Positions 1 through 8,334 of a stretch of DNA of 20,245 nucleotides are shown here, piece by piece. The notes below the pieces were generated by a model. It had not been told where the DNA came from and ran no database searches. It worked only from the letters and a program-made list of their open reading frames with translations. The position numbers were made by a program, and so were the translations under genes. The DNA is from Firmicutes bacterium UBA5420. Lineage in GTDB: Bacteria > Bacillota > Limnochordia > Darwinibacteriales > Darwinibacteriaceae. Position 1 is the first letter of the stretch. Every line of letters begins with the position of its first letter. The stretch is taken from assembly GCA_002409455.1 (NCBI GenBank), contig DHNI01000037.1, positions 1,149 to 21,393 of the forward strand, in the 5' to 3' direction.

Positions 1-921
1 TCGATCACAAAGAATCGCAAGGGGGCCTTGATTGCCACAATTCCAGGCAAGAATGACAAGGTGCACCGCTTGGTAACCGCACATATTGATACGCTCGGGG
101 CTATGGTCAAGGAAATTAAGGCTGATGGTAGGTTACGTCTAACGAAAATCGGTGGCTCTAGATGGGCTCATGTTGAGGGTGAGTACTGCAAAATATTCAC
201 GACAGACGATAATACTTACACCGGAACCATTCTGATGCATCAGACCTCGGTTCATGTCTATAAAGATGCGTCTACGGCAGAGCGCAATCAAGATAATATG
301 GAGGTGCGGTTGGATGCTCGGGTAACAGACGCGGATGACGTACGCAAGCTTGGCATTAGCGTAGGCGATTTTGTGGCCTTTGACCCTCGGGTAGAGATCT
401 TGCCTAGCGGATTTATCAAGTCTCGCCACCTCGATGATAAGGCTAGCGCAGGCATTCTTCTATACCTACTCCAGGAAATGCAGGAAAACAATGTGCAGCT
501 TCCTTTTACTACGCATTTTCTGTTTTCCAATTATGAGGAAATCGGTTTTGGCGGTAATTCGAACGTTGCACCGGAAGTTGTGGAGTATCTGGCGGTGGAT
601 ATGGGCGCGATCGGCGATGGGCAAACAACCGATGAATACACTGTCTCCATTTGCGCTATGGATTCCTCTGGCCCCTATAATGCCAAACTCCGTCAACACT
701 TGGTAGAATTAGCCAAGGAACACGATATAGGGTATAAAGTGGATATTTATCCATTTTATGCCTCCGATGCAAGTGCGGCTCTAAGGTCAGGGCACGACAT
801 TGTCCATGGATTAATTGGACCTGGAATTGATGCCTCCCATGCCTTTGAACGTACCCACGTGGACTCTGTTGTGAATACAGCTAAGCTTGTCTACTTCTAT
901 CTATTATCGGATTTGAGCTAG
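1..921 (+). CDS. M42 family metallo-aminopeptidase, 5' end missing
   Basis: The reading frame is open from the first base of the window, so the N-terminus lies to the left; the first in-frame start-like codon at 28 is internal, because family-like sequence precedes it. M42 enzymes (FrvX/YsdC/PepA-like) are cytosolic, tetrahedral, di-metal aminopeptidases that trim short peptides. The expected ligands are visible in order: TAHIDTLGA (first metal His), SRHLDDKAS (bridging Asp), NYEEIGFGGN (catalytic Glu and metal Glu), AVDMGAIGDG (metal Asp) and DASHAFERTH near the C-terminus (last metal His). About 306 residues are present of a family length near 350, so some 40 to 50 residues are missing. The gene ends in TAG just before a bidirectional hairpin and converges with the nucleotidase gene. 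Family assignment is firm; peptide preference cannot be read from sequence. Confidence 0.92.
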   Translation, partial: SITKNRKGALIATIPGKNDKVHRLVTAHIDTLGAMVKEIKADGRLRLTKIGGSRWAHVEGEYCKIFTTDDNTYTGTILMHQTSVHVYKDASTAERNQDNMEVRLDARVTDADDVRKLGISVGDFVAFDPRVEILPSGFIKSRHLDDKASAGILLYLLQEMQENNVQLPFTTHFLFSNYEEIGFGGNSNVAPEVVEYLAVDMGAIGDGQTTDEYTVSICAMDSSGPYNAKLRQHLVELAKEHDIGYKVDIYPFYASDASAALRSGHDIVHGLIGPGIDASHAFERTHVDSVVNTAKLVYFYLLSDLS

Positions 922-937
922 CGCATGTAGCCTATGC

Positions 938-967
938 AAGGAAGGTTCTCTAAAGAGCGCCTTCCTT
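938..967. terminator. bidirectional terminator between convergent genes
   Basis: An 8-bp outer stem, AAGGAAGG pairing with CCTTCCTT, continues through mismatches into an inner CTCT/AGAG stem. On the plus strand it ends in a short T run; on the minus strand the complementary loop also ends in A/T-rich sequence. It lies just past the peptidase stop and contains the nucleotidase stop codon (950-952), so one hairpin probably ends both transcripts. Confidence 0.65.
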
Positions 968-2278
968 TTGAAGTGGCTCCAACACTTGATCCCGCAAATA
1001 ATCTTCGAGCACCTCTCGAACCGATGAGCCTAGATGTAGGATTTCTCCTTGAGCTAGCATGGGATAGTTTGACCCCTCACTGGCCAAAAAATCGCTGGTG
1101 ACTACGCTGTAGCTGCGGTCTAGATCGATGAGTTTGGGGCCATCATAGAAATCGCTGGATCGTCTGGATGTAATTTCAAGTAGTCCAGCAAAAGCCGGAC
1201 CACTTAGCGTAACTAGGACCGCTTCGTTTCCGAAGGGTTCTACCGCAAAAACGTCGCCTCGTGTGACAGATCCCCTAGTTAGACCTTGGCGAACTCCCCC
1301 TGCATTATAAAGGGCTGCATCAGCTCCGCTGAAATCTAGTAGCGCCCGGTTTAGCAAAAGCCCCATACCGTTTTTGGTATAGCCTCTAGATGTAAAGCCA
1401 ATCTCCCTTTCCATTTCCACGGCTAAGGCCGCCCCATACGCATCGTCAATTGCCTTAACTGCAGGGTGGGGTGTGATACTTTCGTGTACCTCCAACAACT
1501 CTCCCCGCGCAACACCGTCAGCAAGGTCGATTACAATCTTGCCTAGATATTGCCCTGATGAACCAGTTTGCGTGATGAGGGTCTTTCCAATCCGCACTGG
1601 TCTTTTTAAGATGGTGTGGCTATGACCGCCAATAATTGCGGCGACTTCAGGAACCCGTTGGGCTAGCAGCAAATCATCTCCATATCCTAGATGCGATAGC
1701 ACGATACAGATATCATAGGCACCATGTTGCTGCGTAAGAATGCGCTGTAGCGTAGCAACAGGATCCGCAAAGGTTAAGCCCTGCACGTTTTTGGGGAAGG
1801 ACATGCGTGGTGTGGCTGTTGTGGTAAGTCCCACGATCAAAACCCGTACATCGCCTACTTCCTTAATGAGAAAGGGCTTCACAAGAGTGGTTCCATCTTT
1901 CTCTAGAACGTTAGCTGCTAGCCAGGGCACACCTGCATTTCGAGAGCTTTCTAGCCTATCGAGCCCAAAGTCAAAATCGTGGTTTCCTAGGGCAATGGCA
2001 TCGAAGGATAAAGCCAAGACTGCTTTTTGCTCCACCTCACCCTTGAATGCGCTAGAAATGGGAGTGCCAGAAAAAAGATCGCCTGCATCCATCAGCAACA
2101 AATCAGGATAAAAGGCTCGCTGGTCTTCCACCATGGTAGCAATGCGAGCTAAAGACTCACCATGTAGATCGTTTGTGTGCAAGATAACGAGTTCCTTGCC
2201 TTTTCCGCCGGTGGGGAGGGCAAGAATGATTAGGACGACAAGGACCATTAGGGTTTTCCGCATTCGCGTCTTATACAT
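950..2278 (-). CDS. exported 5'-nucleotidase / cyclic phosphodiesterase (UshA family)
   Basis: This two-domain calcineurin-like phosphoesterase probably removes phosphate from extracytoplasmic nucleotides. The N-terminal metallophosphoesterase domain has LHTNDLHGE, DAGDLFSGT, LGNHDFDFG, LSHLGY and GGHSHT, which together supply the two-metal site. The C-terminal substrate domain contains YNAGGVRQG and DVFAVEPFGN. The N-terminus is a signal peptide (KTRMRK, then a run of Leu/Val/Ile); no lipobox Cys is seen. The start is set at ATG 2278 because a GGAG lies 7 nt upstream; an ATG at 2284 and a longer frame reaching 2308 are alternatives with worse spacing. The start overlaps the last 8 nt of the GH65 gene, which implies translational coupling. 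The protein would have 442 residues, shorter than UshA (about 550) and typical of small Firmicutes members. Exact substrate unknown. Confidence 0.88.
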   Translation of the reverse strand: MYKTRMRKTLMVLVVLIILALPTGGKGKELVILHTNDLHGESLARIATMVEDQRAFYPDLLLMDAGDLFSGTPISSAFKGEVEQKAVLALSFDAIALGNHDFDFGLDRLESSRNAGVPWLAANVLEKDGTTLVKPFLIKEVGDVRVLIVGLTTTATPRMSFPKNVQGLTFADPVATLQRILTQQHGAYDICIVLSHLGYGDDLLLAQRVPEVAAIIGGHSHTILKRPVRIGKTLITQTGSSGQYLGKIVIDLADGVARGELLEVHESITPHPAVKAIDDAYGAALAVEMEREIGFTSRGYTKNGMGLLLNRALLDFSGADAALYNAGGVRQGLTRGSVTRGDVFAVEPFGNEAVLVTLSGPAFAGLLEITSRRSSDFYDGPKLIDLDRSYSVVTSDFLASEGSNYPMLAQGEILHLGSSVREVLEDYLRDQVLEPLQKEGAL

Positions 2279-4586
2279 GGCCATTCTCCAAGATGCGTGT
2301 TTCTCCATGACTTAATGTAACCGGTTGCGAAAAATGGGAGAACAAACAACTATCACCTTGCACTAGGCTATAGGATGTATGCTCCGCGGTGACTTTGACC
2401 TTGAGCTGTATCTTTTTGAACTTGACTTTGAAGGCATAGCTCTTCCATAGTTTCGGCAGGAAAGGACGAAAACGCAGCGTGCCGCCAAATGTGCGCATAC
2501 CTGCAAAGCCGTTGACCACTCCCATCCAAGATCCGGCCATACAAGCGGTGTGCAGACCTTGCCAAGCATTGCGATTGTAATCATCGAGATCGAGGCGAAC
2601 TGTCTGCAAAAAATAGTTATAGGCAAACTCTTCGTAGCCCAGTTCAGCTGCAATAATACTGTAAATGGCAGGGGAGAGCGATGAGTCGTGGGTTGTCTTG
2701 GGCTCGTAATAATCAAAATTGGCCTTCTTTTCGGCTAAGGTGAATTGATCGCCCAAAAGGAAAAGGAGCAAAATCACGTCAGCTTGTTTAATCACTTGGT
2801 AGCGCCAGATCACCAGGGGGTGCCAATTTGCCACTAAGGGAAATTCATCCTGGGGGATGGTATCAATGTCAATCGGATCCTTATCGAGAAAGGAATCGTC
2901 TTGCGGATGGATGCCCAGTTCATTGTTGAAGGGTAAGTACATCCAATCAGCGCATCTTTTCCACAGGGCAAACTCGTCCTCTGCAAGGTTTAGTTTCTCT
3001 CGTAATTGGGCATACTCCTTCGGATATTCGGCCATTAACAGATCGCGGACTTGTAAAGCGAGCTGGAGGTTGAATTGTGCCATGTAGTTCGTATAACAGT
3101 TGTTGTTGACGCCAGGCTTGTATTCGTCGGGTCCACAGACTTCGTTAATGCAGTACTGACCATTTCTAGATTCTAGGAAAGCACCGCGATGAGCCCAGCA
3201 TCTGGCGGTCTCAAAGAGGATTTCGGCCCCCATTTCAACCAAAAAATTCATGTCTGCTGTGGCTTCTACATACTTGTGAATGGCGTAGGCGATGGCCGCG
3301 TTAATGTGGTATTGCACAGTGGAACCGAGGAAATTACCCGAGGCTTCATGACCATTAATGGTGCGCCAGGCGTAAAGAGCCCCTTGGTCGCGCATGCGTT
3401 TGGCATTGAGCCGTGCGGCATCTAACGTACTATAGCGATATTCTAAGAGTTTACGAACTAGGTTTGGCTGACTGTAGAGGAAAAATGGAATGATGTAGGT
3501 TTCTGTATCCCAAAAATAGTGCCCCTCGTAATGCTCTCCGCTTAATCCCTTGGCGGCAATATTCGTTTTTCCGTCTCGGCCAGTGGATTGGAGTAGCTGC
3601 AACGCATTAAAGCGCATCCCTTGCTGAAGTGCAAGATCCCCTTCGATTTCCACATCCGTATCGTCCCAATACTGCCTCAAAATCTCCACATGGGCCTTTC
3701 TTCCTTGATCATAACCTTGTTCGGCGCTGCGCTGTACGAGCCTTTCCACAAAACTACCCAGGTGTTTTTCGTCTGATTCTCGAGAAGTGCTGATCGCAAC
3801 AAACTTGTCGAGCGTGACCATGTGACCTTCTTCTGCATCAAATCGGGCTAGAAAGTCGAGACAGGTGGTGGATGCGGATCCCATGATGCCAGTGCATGGG
3901 GTGGTGCGATGGGTGACTGCGCAAGCCAGGGTAAATCCACTATTTTTGGTGCGGGAAATTAGCACTCCGCTTTCGTTTGTGAGCGTTGTGGATAGAACCT
4001 CCAAAGCTGGTTCTCTGAGGTGGTGGTAGTTGTCAACTACCCCATTGATGTGCGAACGTAGGGTGATGGGCCCTGAAAAATTAAGGGGTGTGACCGAACA
4101 GCGAAGAAGCGCAAGATGTTTATTCGCATGGGAAATAAAGCGCTCAAAGGCAATCTGTAGGCATCGCCCCCTGGGACTCGTCCAACTAAGCTCTCGGCGC
4201 AAGACGCCTTCCTTAAGATCTAATGTCCGCGAATAGTCTCTTACGGTTCCAGAGAATAGCGAAAATTCTTCACTATCCAGGAGGATTTTGAGTCCCTTCC
4301 AGTCTGTTACGTTGATTATGGACTGGTATTTGGTGGGTTGTTTCGCCATATATTCGCCATAGATAATCGGTTCGGTTTCGTAGATTCCATTGATATAGAT
4401 TCCAGGGGTCGATGGAATGTGGCCGGGCAATCCTTCCTCGAACGTGCCTCGCATGCCCATGTAGCCGTTGCCTAAGGAAAAAATGGCTTCGCTCTGATGG
4501 TTGTGGCTAGGTTTGAATTCGGTCTCCACCACCTGCCAAGGGTCAAAGGGATAAAGGGATGGTCTGTTCTGATGAAATTTTCGCAT
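2271..4586 (-). CDS. glycoside hydrolase family 65 disaccharide phosphorylase
   Basis: The protein has 771 residues, the usual length for GH65 phosphorylases, which split alpha-glucosides (maltose, trehalose, kojibiose or nigerose) with inorganic phosphate to beta-glucose 1-phosphate and a sugar. The order is an N-terminal beta-sandwich, a linker, an (alpha/alpha)6 barrel with GHYFWDTE, then CGPDEYKPGVNNN carrying the likely catalytic acid Glu488 (Glu487 in L. brevis maltose phosphorylase), and THDSSLSP at about 632-639. That last loop binds phosphate in phosphorylases and argues against a simple hydrolase. No signal peptide is seen, so it acts in the cytosol. ATG 4586 has GGAGA 7 nt upstream. 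Its end overlaps the exported nucleotidase. The usual partner, beta-phosphoglucomutase, is not in this window. Specificity among disaccharides is undetermined. Confidence 0.9.
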   Translation of the reverse strand: MRKFHQNRPSLYPFDPWQVVETEFKPSHNHQSEAIFSLGNGYMGMRGTFEEGLPGHIPSTPGIYINGIYETEPIIYGEYMAKQPTKYQSIINVTDWKGLKILLDSEEFSLFSGTVRDYSRTLDLKEGVLRRELSWTSPRGRCLQIAFERFISHANKHLALLRCSVTPLNFSGPITLRSHINGVVDNYHHLREPALEVLSTTLTNESGVLISRTKNSGFTLACAVTHRTTPCTGIMGSASTTCLDFLARFDAEEGHMVTLDKFVAISTSRESDEKHLGSFVERLVQRSAEQGYDQGRKAHVEILRQYWDDTDVEIEGDLALQQGMRFNALQLLQSTGRDGKTNIAAKGLSGEHYEGHYFWDTETYIIPFFLYSQPNLVRKLLEYRYSTLDAARLNAKRMRDQGALYAWRTINGHEASGNFLGSTVQYHINAAIAYAIHKYVEATADMNFLVEMGAEILFETARCWAHRGAFLESRNGQYCINEVCGPDEYKPGVNNNCYTNYMAQFNLQLALQVRDLLMAEYPKEYAQLREKLNLAEDEFALWKRCADWMYLPFNNELGIHPQDDSFLDKDPIDIDTIPQDEFPLVANWHPLVIWRYQVIKQADVILLLFLLGDQFTLAEKKANFDYYEPKTTHDSSLSPAIYSIIAAELGYEEFAYNYFLQTVRLDLDDYNRNAWQGLHTACMAGSWMGVVNGFAGMRTFGGTLRFRPFLPKLWKSYAFKVKFKKIQLKVKVTAEHTSYSLVQGDSCLFSHFSQPVTLSHGETRILENGHV

Positions 4587-4715
4587 GGGGGAATCTCCTT
4601 CAAACAGTTCTCGCTTTGTATTTGGCGATTTTCACCCAATATCCTTCTGATTTCATAATACCTCATTGTTCCGGGTATCCTGTGATGAGAGAGAGCTTTG
4701 AGGTGGTGACTTAAA

Positions 4716-5984
4716 TTGAAAATTTTGATGTTGTCTTGGGAGTACCCTCCGAAAGTGATCGGGGGTTTGGCCAGAGCGGTGGCTGATTTGTCCCAGGCTC
4801 TGGTGGAGGAAGGGCATGAGGTTTCGGTGGTGACGGGTGATTGGCCTGAAAGTGAGCAGACGGAGTATGTCCATGGAGTTCGGGTTTATCGTGTGAACCA
4901 GTTTTTCCCTAAGCCCATGGGTTTTTTGGATGAAGTTCACTTTATGAACTACCATTTGGTTCAAAAGGGAGCGGAGCTTTTGAGTCATGTGGATTTTGAT
5001 CTTATTCACGCCCACGATTGGCTGGTAGCCCCTAGTGCTAAGGTGCTAAAGCATGCCTTTCAAAAGCCGCTGGTCTGTACGATTCATGCTACAGAATGGG
5101 GACGCAACAATGGTCTGCACAATGATTTGCAGCGACACATCAGTGATTTAGAGTGGTGGCTCACCTACGAGTCCTATAGGGTGATTTGTTGCAGCGAATA
5201 CATGCGGGCAGAACTACGCAGAATCTTTCAGGTGCCAGAAGACAAGCTTAGCGTGATTCCCAATGGTGTGCGGGCAGAGGATTTCACGAATGTACATGAA
5301 GACCTTGACACGTGGCGTAACAACTGGGCCAGACCTGATGAAGAGATTGTGCTTTACGTGGGGCGCCATGTGTACGAAAAGGGTATTGATCTATTGCTGT
5401 CCGCGGCCCCTAAGGTTTTATGGCATCGCCCTCAGACAAAGTTCATTATTGCCGGCAAGGGGCCCTGCCTAGACGAGCTGAAGAAACAGGCTTGGGATTT
5501 GGGCCTGGGCGAGAAGACGCATTTTCCGGGGTTTATTGATGATCGTAGTCGCAACAGTCTCTATCGCTTGGCAGAAGCGGCAGTATTTCCCAGCCGATAT
5601 GAACCTTTCGGCATTGTGGCCTTAGAAGCTATGGCCGGCCAGGCACCAGTTATAGTAAGTGATGTGGGTGGTTTTGGTGAGACCGTGCGACATGGAGAGA
5701 ATGGCCTCACATTCTATGCAGGTAACGCCAATTCTTTGGCAGACAACATTTTGCACCTTCTCGGAGACAAGGCTTTCGCTCGGAGCTTAAATGAACGGGC
5801 TGCTCTAGATCTGAAGGAGAAGTTTGATTGGAATCAGATCGCCCGTCAGACTGTGGAGAGCTTTAAACAGGTAGCTTTAAAGCCCCACGAACACAAGGAG
5901 TTCTATGAACGCTACCAGCTTACCAGTACTTTTCCGGAGAGGGGGGAACGTGTACGTGAAAGCAGTAATCATGGCCGGTGGTGA
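4716..5984 (+). CDS. GT4-family glycosyltransferase, glycogen-synthase-like
   Basis: This 422-residue GT-B enzyme transfers sugar from a nucleotide-sugar donor. The N-terminal Rossmann domain opens MKILMLSWEYPPKVIGG, with the glycine loop seen in GT4/GT5 enzymes. The middle has HAHDWL and VIPNGV. The C-terminal domain has LYVGRHVYEKG, the donor-site EPFGIVALEAM (E-x7-E) and VSDVGGFGE. The start is TTG at 4716, preceded by GAGGTGG. The gene runs divergently from the GH65 gene across a 129-nt gap. Its end overlaps the next gene by about 35 nt, so the two are probably co-translated. With a sugar-1-phosphate nucleotidyltransferase and a glucan phosphorylase downstream, a role in making an alpha-glucan or similar glucose polymer is the best guess. 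Acceptor and donor are not determined, and a cell-surface glycan cannot be excluded. Confidence 0.87.
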   Translation: MKILMLSWEYPPKVIGGLARAVADLSQALVEEGHEVSVVTGDWPESEQTEYVHGVRVYRVNQFFPKPMGFLDEVHFMNYHLVQKGAELLSHVDFDLIHAHDWLVAPSAKVLKHAFQKPLVCTIHATEWGRNNGLHNDLQRHISDLEWWLTYESYRVICCSEYMRAELRRIFQVPEDKLSVIPNGVRAEDFTNVHEDLDTWRNNWARPDEEIVLYVGRHVYEKGIDLLLSAAPKVLWHRPQTKFIIAGKGPCLDELKKQAWDLGLGEKTHFPGFIDDRSRNSLYRLAEAAVFPSRYEPFGIVALEAMAGQAPVIVSDVGGFGETVRHGENGLTFYAGNANSLADNILHLLGDKAFARSLNERAALDLKEKFDWNQIARQTVESFKQVALKPHEHKEFYERYQLTSTFPERGERVRESSNHGRW

Positions 5985-8331
5985 GGGCACTAGACTCAGG
6001 CCCCTCACTTGCACGCTACCTAAACCCATGGTGCCCATTTTGAATCGGCCCATGATGGAACATATCTTGAATCTTTTGAAGCGGCACGGTTTTCATGAAG
6101 TGGCCAGTACTCTATGGTATCTTCCTGATGATGTCACAGCCTACTTTCAAGACGGTTCGGGTTTTGGCGTTCGCATGGAGTACTACATAGAACGTGAACC
6201 ACTGGGAACTGCGGGCAGCGTGAAAAATGCCTCGGACTTTCTCACCGATACCTTTGTGGTTATGAGCGGTGACGCCCTCACAGACATTGATTTGAGTGAA
6301 GCCATCGCCTTTCATAAGCAAAAGGGATCTCTGGCAACGCTGGTGCTAACGAGTGTGCCCAATCCCTTAAGCTATGGAGTTGTGCTGACGGCCGACGATG
6401 GCAAAATTACGCAGTTTCTAGAAAAGCCAACCTGGAGCCAGGTGTTTAGCGATACAGTGAACACTGGTATTTACATTTTGGAGCCAGAAGTTATGGATTT
6501 GGTTCCTCCTGAGCACAAGGTTGATTTTAGTCAAGATGTGTTTCCTGAGCTCTTGAGACGTAAGGCGCCACTTTATGGGTTTGTGGCGTCTGGCTATTGG
6601 TCTGACGTAGGTAATCTTGAGGTGTATCGCCAGGCCCAAAAGGATTGTCTCGACGGAAAAGTGCAATTAGAGCTTCCTAAGCCCCTTGCGGGCAAGATCT
6701 ACCTAGAAGAGGGCGTACAGATTCATGAAAGCGCCACAGTTGAAGGTCCAGTATACATCGGTCGGGGCGCCCGCATCGGGCCGCATGCCTATATAGGCCC
6801 CTACAGCGTCATTGGTCCCTACAGCCAGATTGATGCCCACGCCAATCTCAAACAAAGCCTTCTTTGGTCTGGAGTCAAGTTGGGCAGTCGCAGCCAGTTA
6901 AGGGGATGCGTTTTGTCCAAAGATGTTGTGGTCGAAAAGGAAAGTGAGATTTATGAGGGGGCTGTGCTCGGACCAAAGGTTCGGGTCGGTGCGATGTCGA
7001 CGATTACTCCAAATACAAAGGTATGGCCGGAAAAAATCATCCTAAGCGGTACCAAATTGCGAGGGTCTTTAGTATGGGGCAGCCAAGAACAAAGACCGAT
7101 TTTCTCGAAACATGGTATAGCTGGGGACATTCGAGGAAATCTAACTCCAGAAACCTTGATTCAGCTTGGTTTGAGCTATGGTGCTTTCTTAGGCCGGCAA
7201 AAGCGGGTACTAGTTACTAGTGATTTCTCTAAAGTTGCGGATCTGGCGAAGCGTGCCTTGGTAGTTGGCCTTAGGGGCGGAGGATTAGATACACGCGATG
7301 GCGGGGAGGTTACGGGTCGCATCACGCGGTTTGCCGTTCAAGAAATGGCGTTAGATGGAGCCCTCCATGTGGGAGTTGACTCTAATGATGCCAATTTGGT
7401 GTTCATCGAATGTTGGAATGGCAAGGGCCGCTTGCTCACGAAGGGGGAGCAAAGAAAGATCGAAGGCATTTTTCTTAGAGAAGACTACCCCCGTTTTGGC
7501 GCAGAGGATCTGGGTGATTTTATTCAGGTGGCTGGCCTTAAAAAACGCTACATACAGCGCCTAACGAGGCACTATCCCGCGGGTTCACCAGGATTTCGAG
7601 TGGGTCTAGTGGTGAAACCACCTACGGATCCTTTCGGAGAGATGGTGCGTGATTTTCTCAGCAAAAGTGGTTATGATGTTGTACCAGAGCAGGCCAAGGG
7701 CCTACCTACCATCGTTGTGCAAAACCAGAACTGGTTCTTCCAAGATGAGAATGGAGCCCGCCTCTCTACGCAGGACTGGTGGAAGGGATTCATTTACGCT
7801 TTGAAGGGTCGAAACAAAAAGGCGGTGGCTATGCCAGTTCATCTTTCGGAGACAGTTGCCCAAACAGCCAGGGAACAGGGTTTAGATGTGTGTTGGACGA
7901 AAATTGAGGCTCCTTTTTGGATGGAGGTTGCCGCGGAACTGGGAAACACCTTTGTGGAAGAGAACTTGGAGGTCTTTCCCCATATCGAACCATTAGCGAG
8001 TATCGGTGAGCTTCTCGCTGTGGTCAGTTCGAGCAAGATACCTCTCAGTTCGTGGCAAGGAACGTCTCGGATTAGTACAACTGAAGTGCCATGCCCTTGG
8101 GATGAAAAGGGAAGGGTGATGCGTAAACTAATCGAAAGCTCAGATCCAGAACGCACCCTCTATCTTGACGGCATCAAGGAACGTCACGATGGTGGCTGGG
8201 CTTTGGTTGTACCAGACGGCGATGAGCCAGTTTTTCGGCTGTATGGCGAGGCTGACAGTGAGGCTGAAGCTGCAGGTCTCATGGAACACTACATTAGTTT
8301 GATTAAAAGGCACCAAAGCGAGGAGAGATAG
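5950..8331 (+). CDS. sugar-1-phosphate nucleotidyltransferase fused to degenerate phosphohexomutase-like domain
   Basis: A 793-residue fusion. Residues 1 to about 240 are a nucleotidyltransferase with IMAGGEGTRLRPLT, LPKPMVPILNRP, MSGDALTDID and TGIYILEP; it should couple NTP and a hexose 1-phosphate. Residues about 245-377 are left-handed beta-helix hexapeptide repeats (for example VYIGRGARIG, AYIGPYSVIG). Residues about 388-793 resemble the alpha-D-phosphohexomutase fold (IAGDIRGN, ALVVGLRGGG) but lack its catalytic signatures: the TASHNP position reads VGVDSNDAN (474-482) and the DGDGDR position reads VQNQNWFFQDENG (590-602). The mutase half is therefore probably inactive and regulatory or structural. 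GTG 5950 was chosen because GAGG sits 7 nt upstream and the protein then starts just before KAVIMAGG; ATG 5905 with its own AAGGAG would add 15 residues and overlap the upstream gene further. Nucleotide and sugar specificity (GDP-mannose, ADP- or UDP-glucose) is unresolved. Confidence 0.85.
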   Translation: MYVKAVIMAGGEGTRLRPLTCTLPKPMVPILNRPMMEHILNLLKRHGFHEVASTLWYLPDDVTAYFQDGSGFGVRMEYYIEREPLGTAGSVKNASDFLTDTFVVMSGDALTDIDLSEAIAFHKQKGSLATLVLTSVPNPLSYGVVLTADDGKITQFLEKPTWSQVFSDTVNTGIYILEPEVMDLVPPEHKVDFSQDVFPELLRRKAPLYGFVASGYWSDVGNLEVYRQAQKDCLDGKVQLELPKPLAGKIYLEEGVQIHESATVEGPVYIGRGARIGPHAYIGPYSVIGPYSQIDAHANLKQSLLWSGVKLGSRSQLRGCVLSKDVVVEKESEIYEGAVLGPKVRVGAMSTITPNTKVWPEKIILSGTKLRGSLVWGSQEQRPIFSKHGIAGDIRGNLTPETLIQLGLSYGAFLGRQKRVLVTSDFSKVADLAKRALVVGLRGGGLDTRDGGEVTGRITRFAVQEMALDGALHVGVDSNDANLVFIECWNGKGRLLTKGEQRKIEGIFLREDYPRFGAEDLGDFIQVAGLKKRYIQRLTRHYPAGSPGFRVGLVVKPPTDPFGEMVRDFLSKSGYDVVPEQAKGLPTIVVQNQNWFFQDENGARLSTQDWWKGFIYALKGRNKKAVAMPVHLSETVAQTAREQGLDVCWTKIEAPFWMEVAAELGNTFVEENLEVFPHIEPLASIGELLAVVSSSKIPLSSWQGTSRISTTEVPCPWDEKGRVMRKLIESSDPERTLYLDGIKERHDGGWALVVPDGDEPVFRLYGEADSEAEAAGLMEHYISLIKRHQSEER

Positions 8332-8334
8332 AAC

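Noticed and set aside
4587..4715. Divergent promoters and a catabolite-response site between the GH65 and GT4 genes
   Set aside because: TATTAT on the minus strand and CATAAT on the plus strand resemble -10 boxes, but no acceptable -35 lies 16-18 bp away, and no cre-like palindrome was found.
5905..5949. Upstream ATG with AAGGAG as start of the nucleotidyltransferase
   Set aside because: It adds 15 residues not expected before KAVIMAGGEGT and lies deeper in the GT4 gene; GTG 5950 has its own SD. Kept as an alternative.
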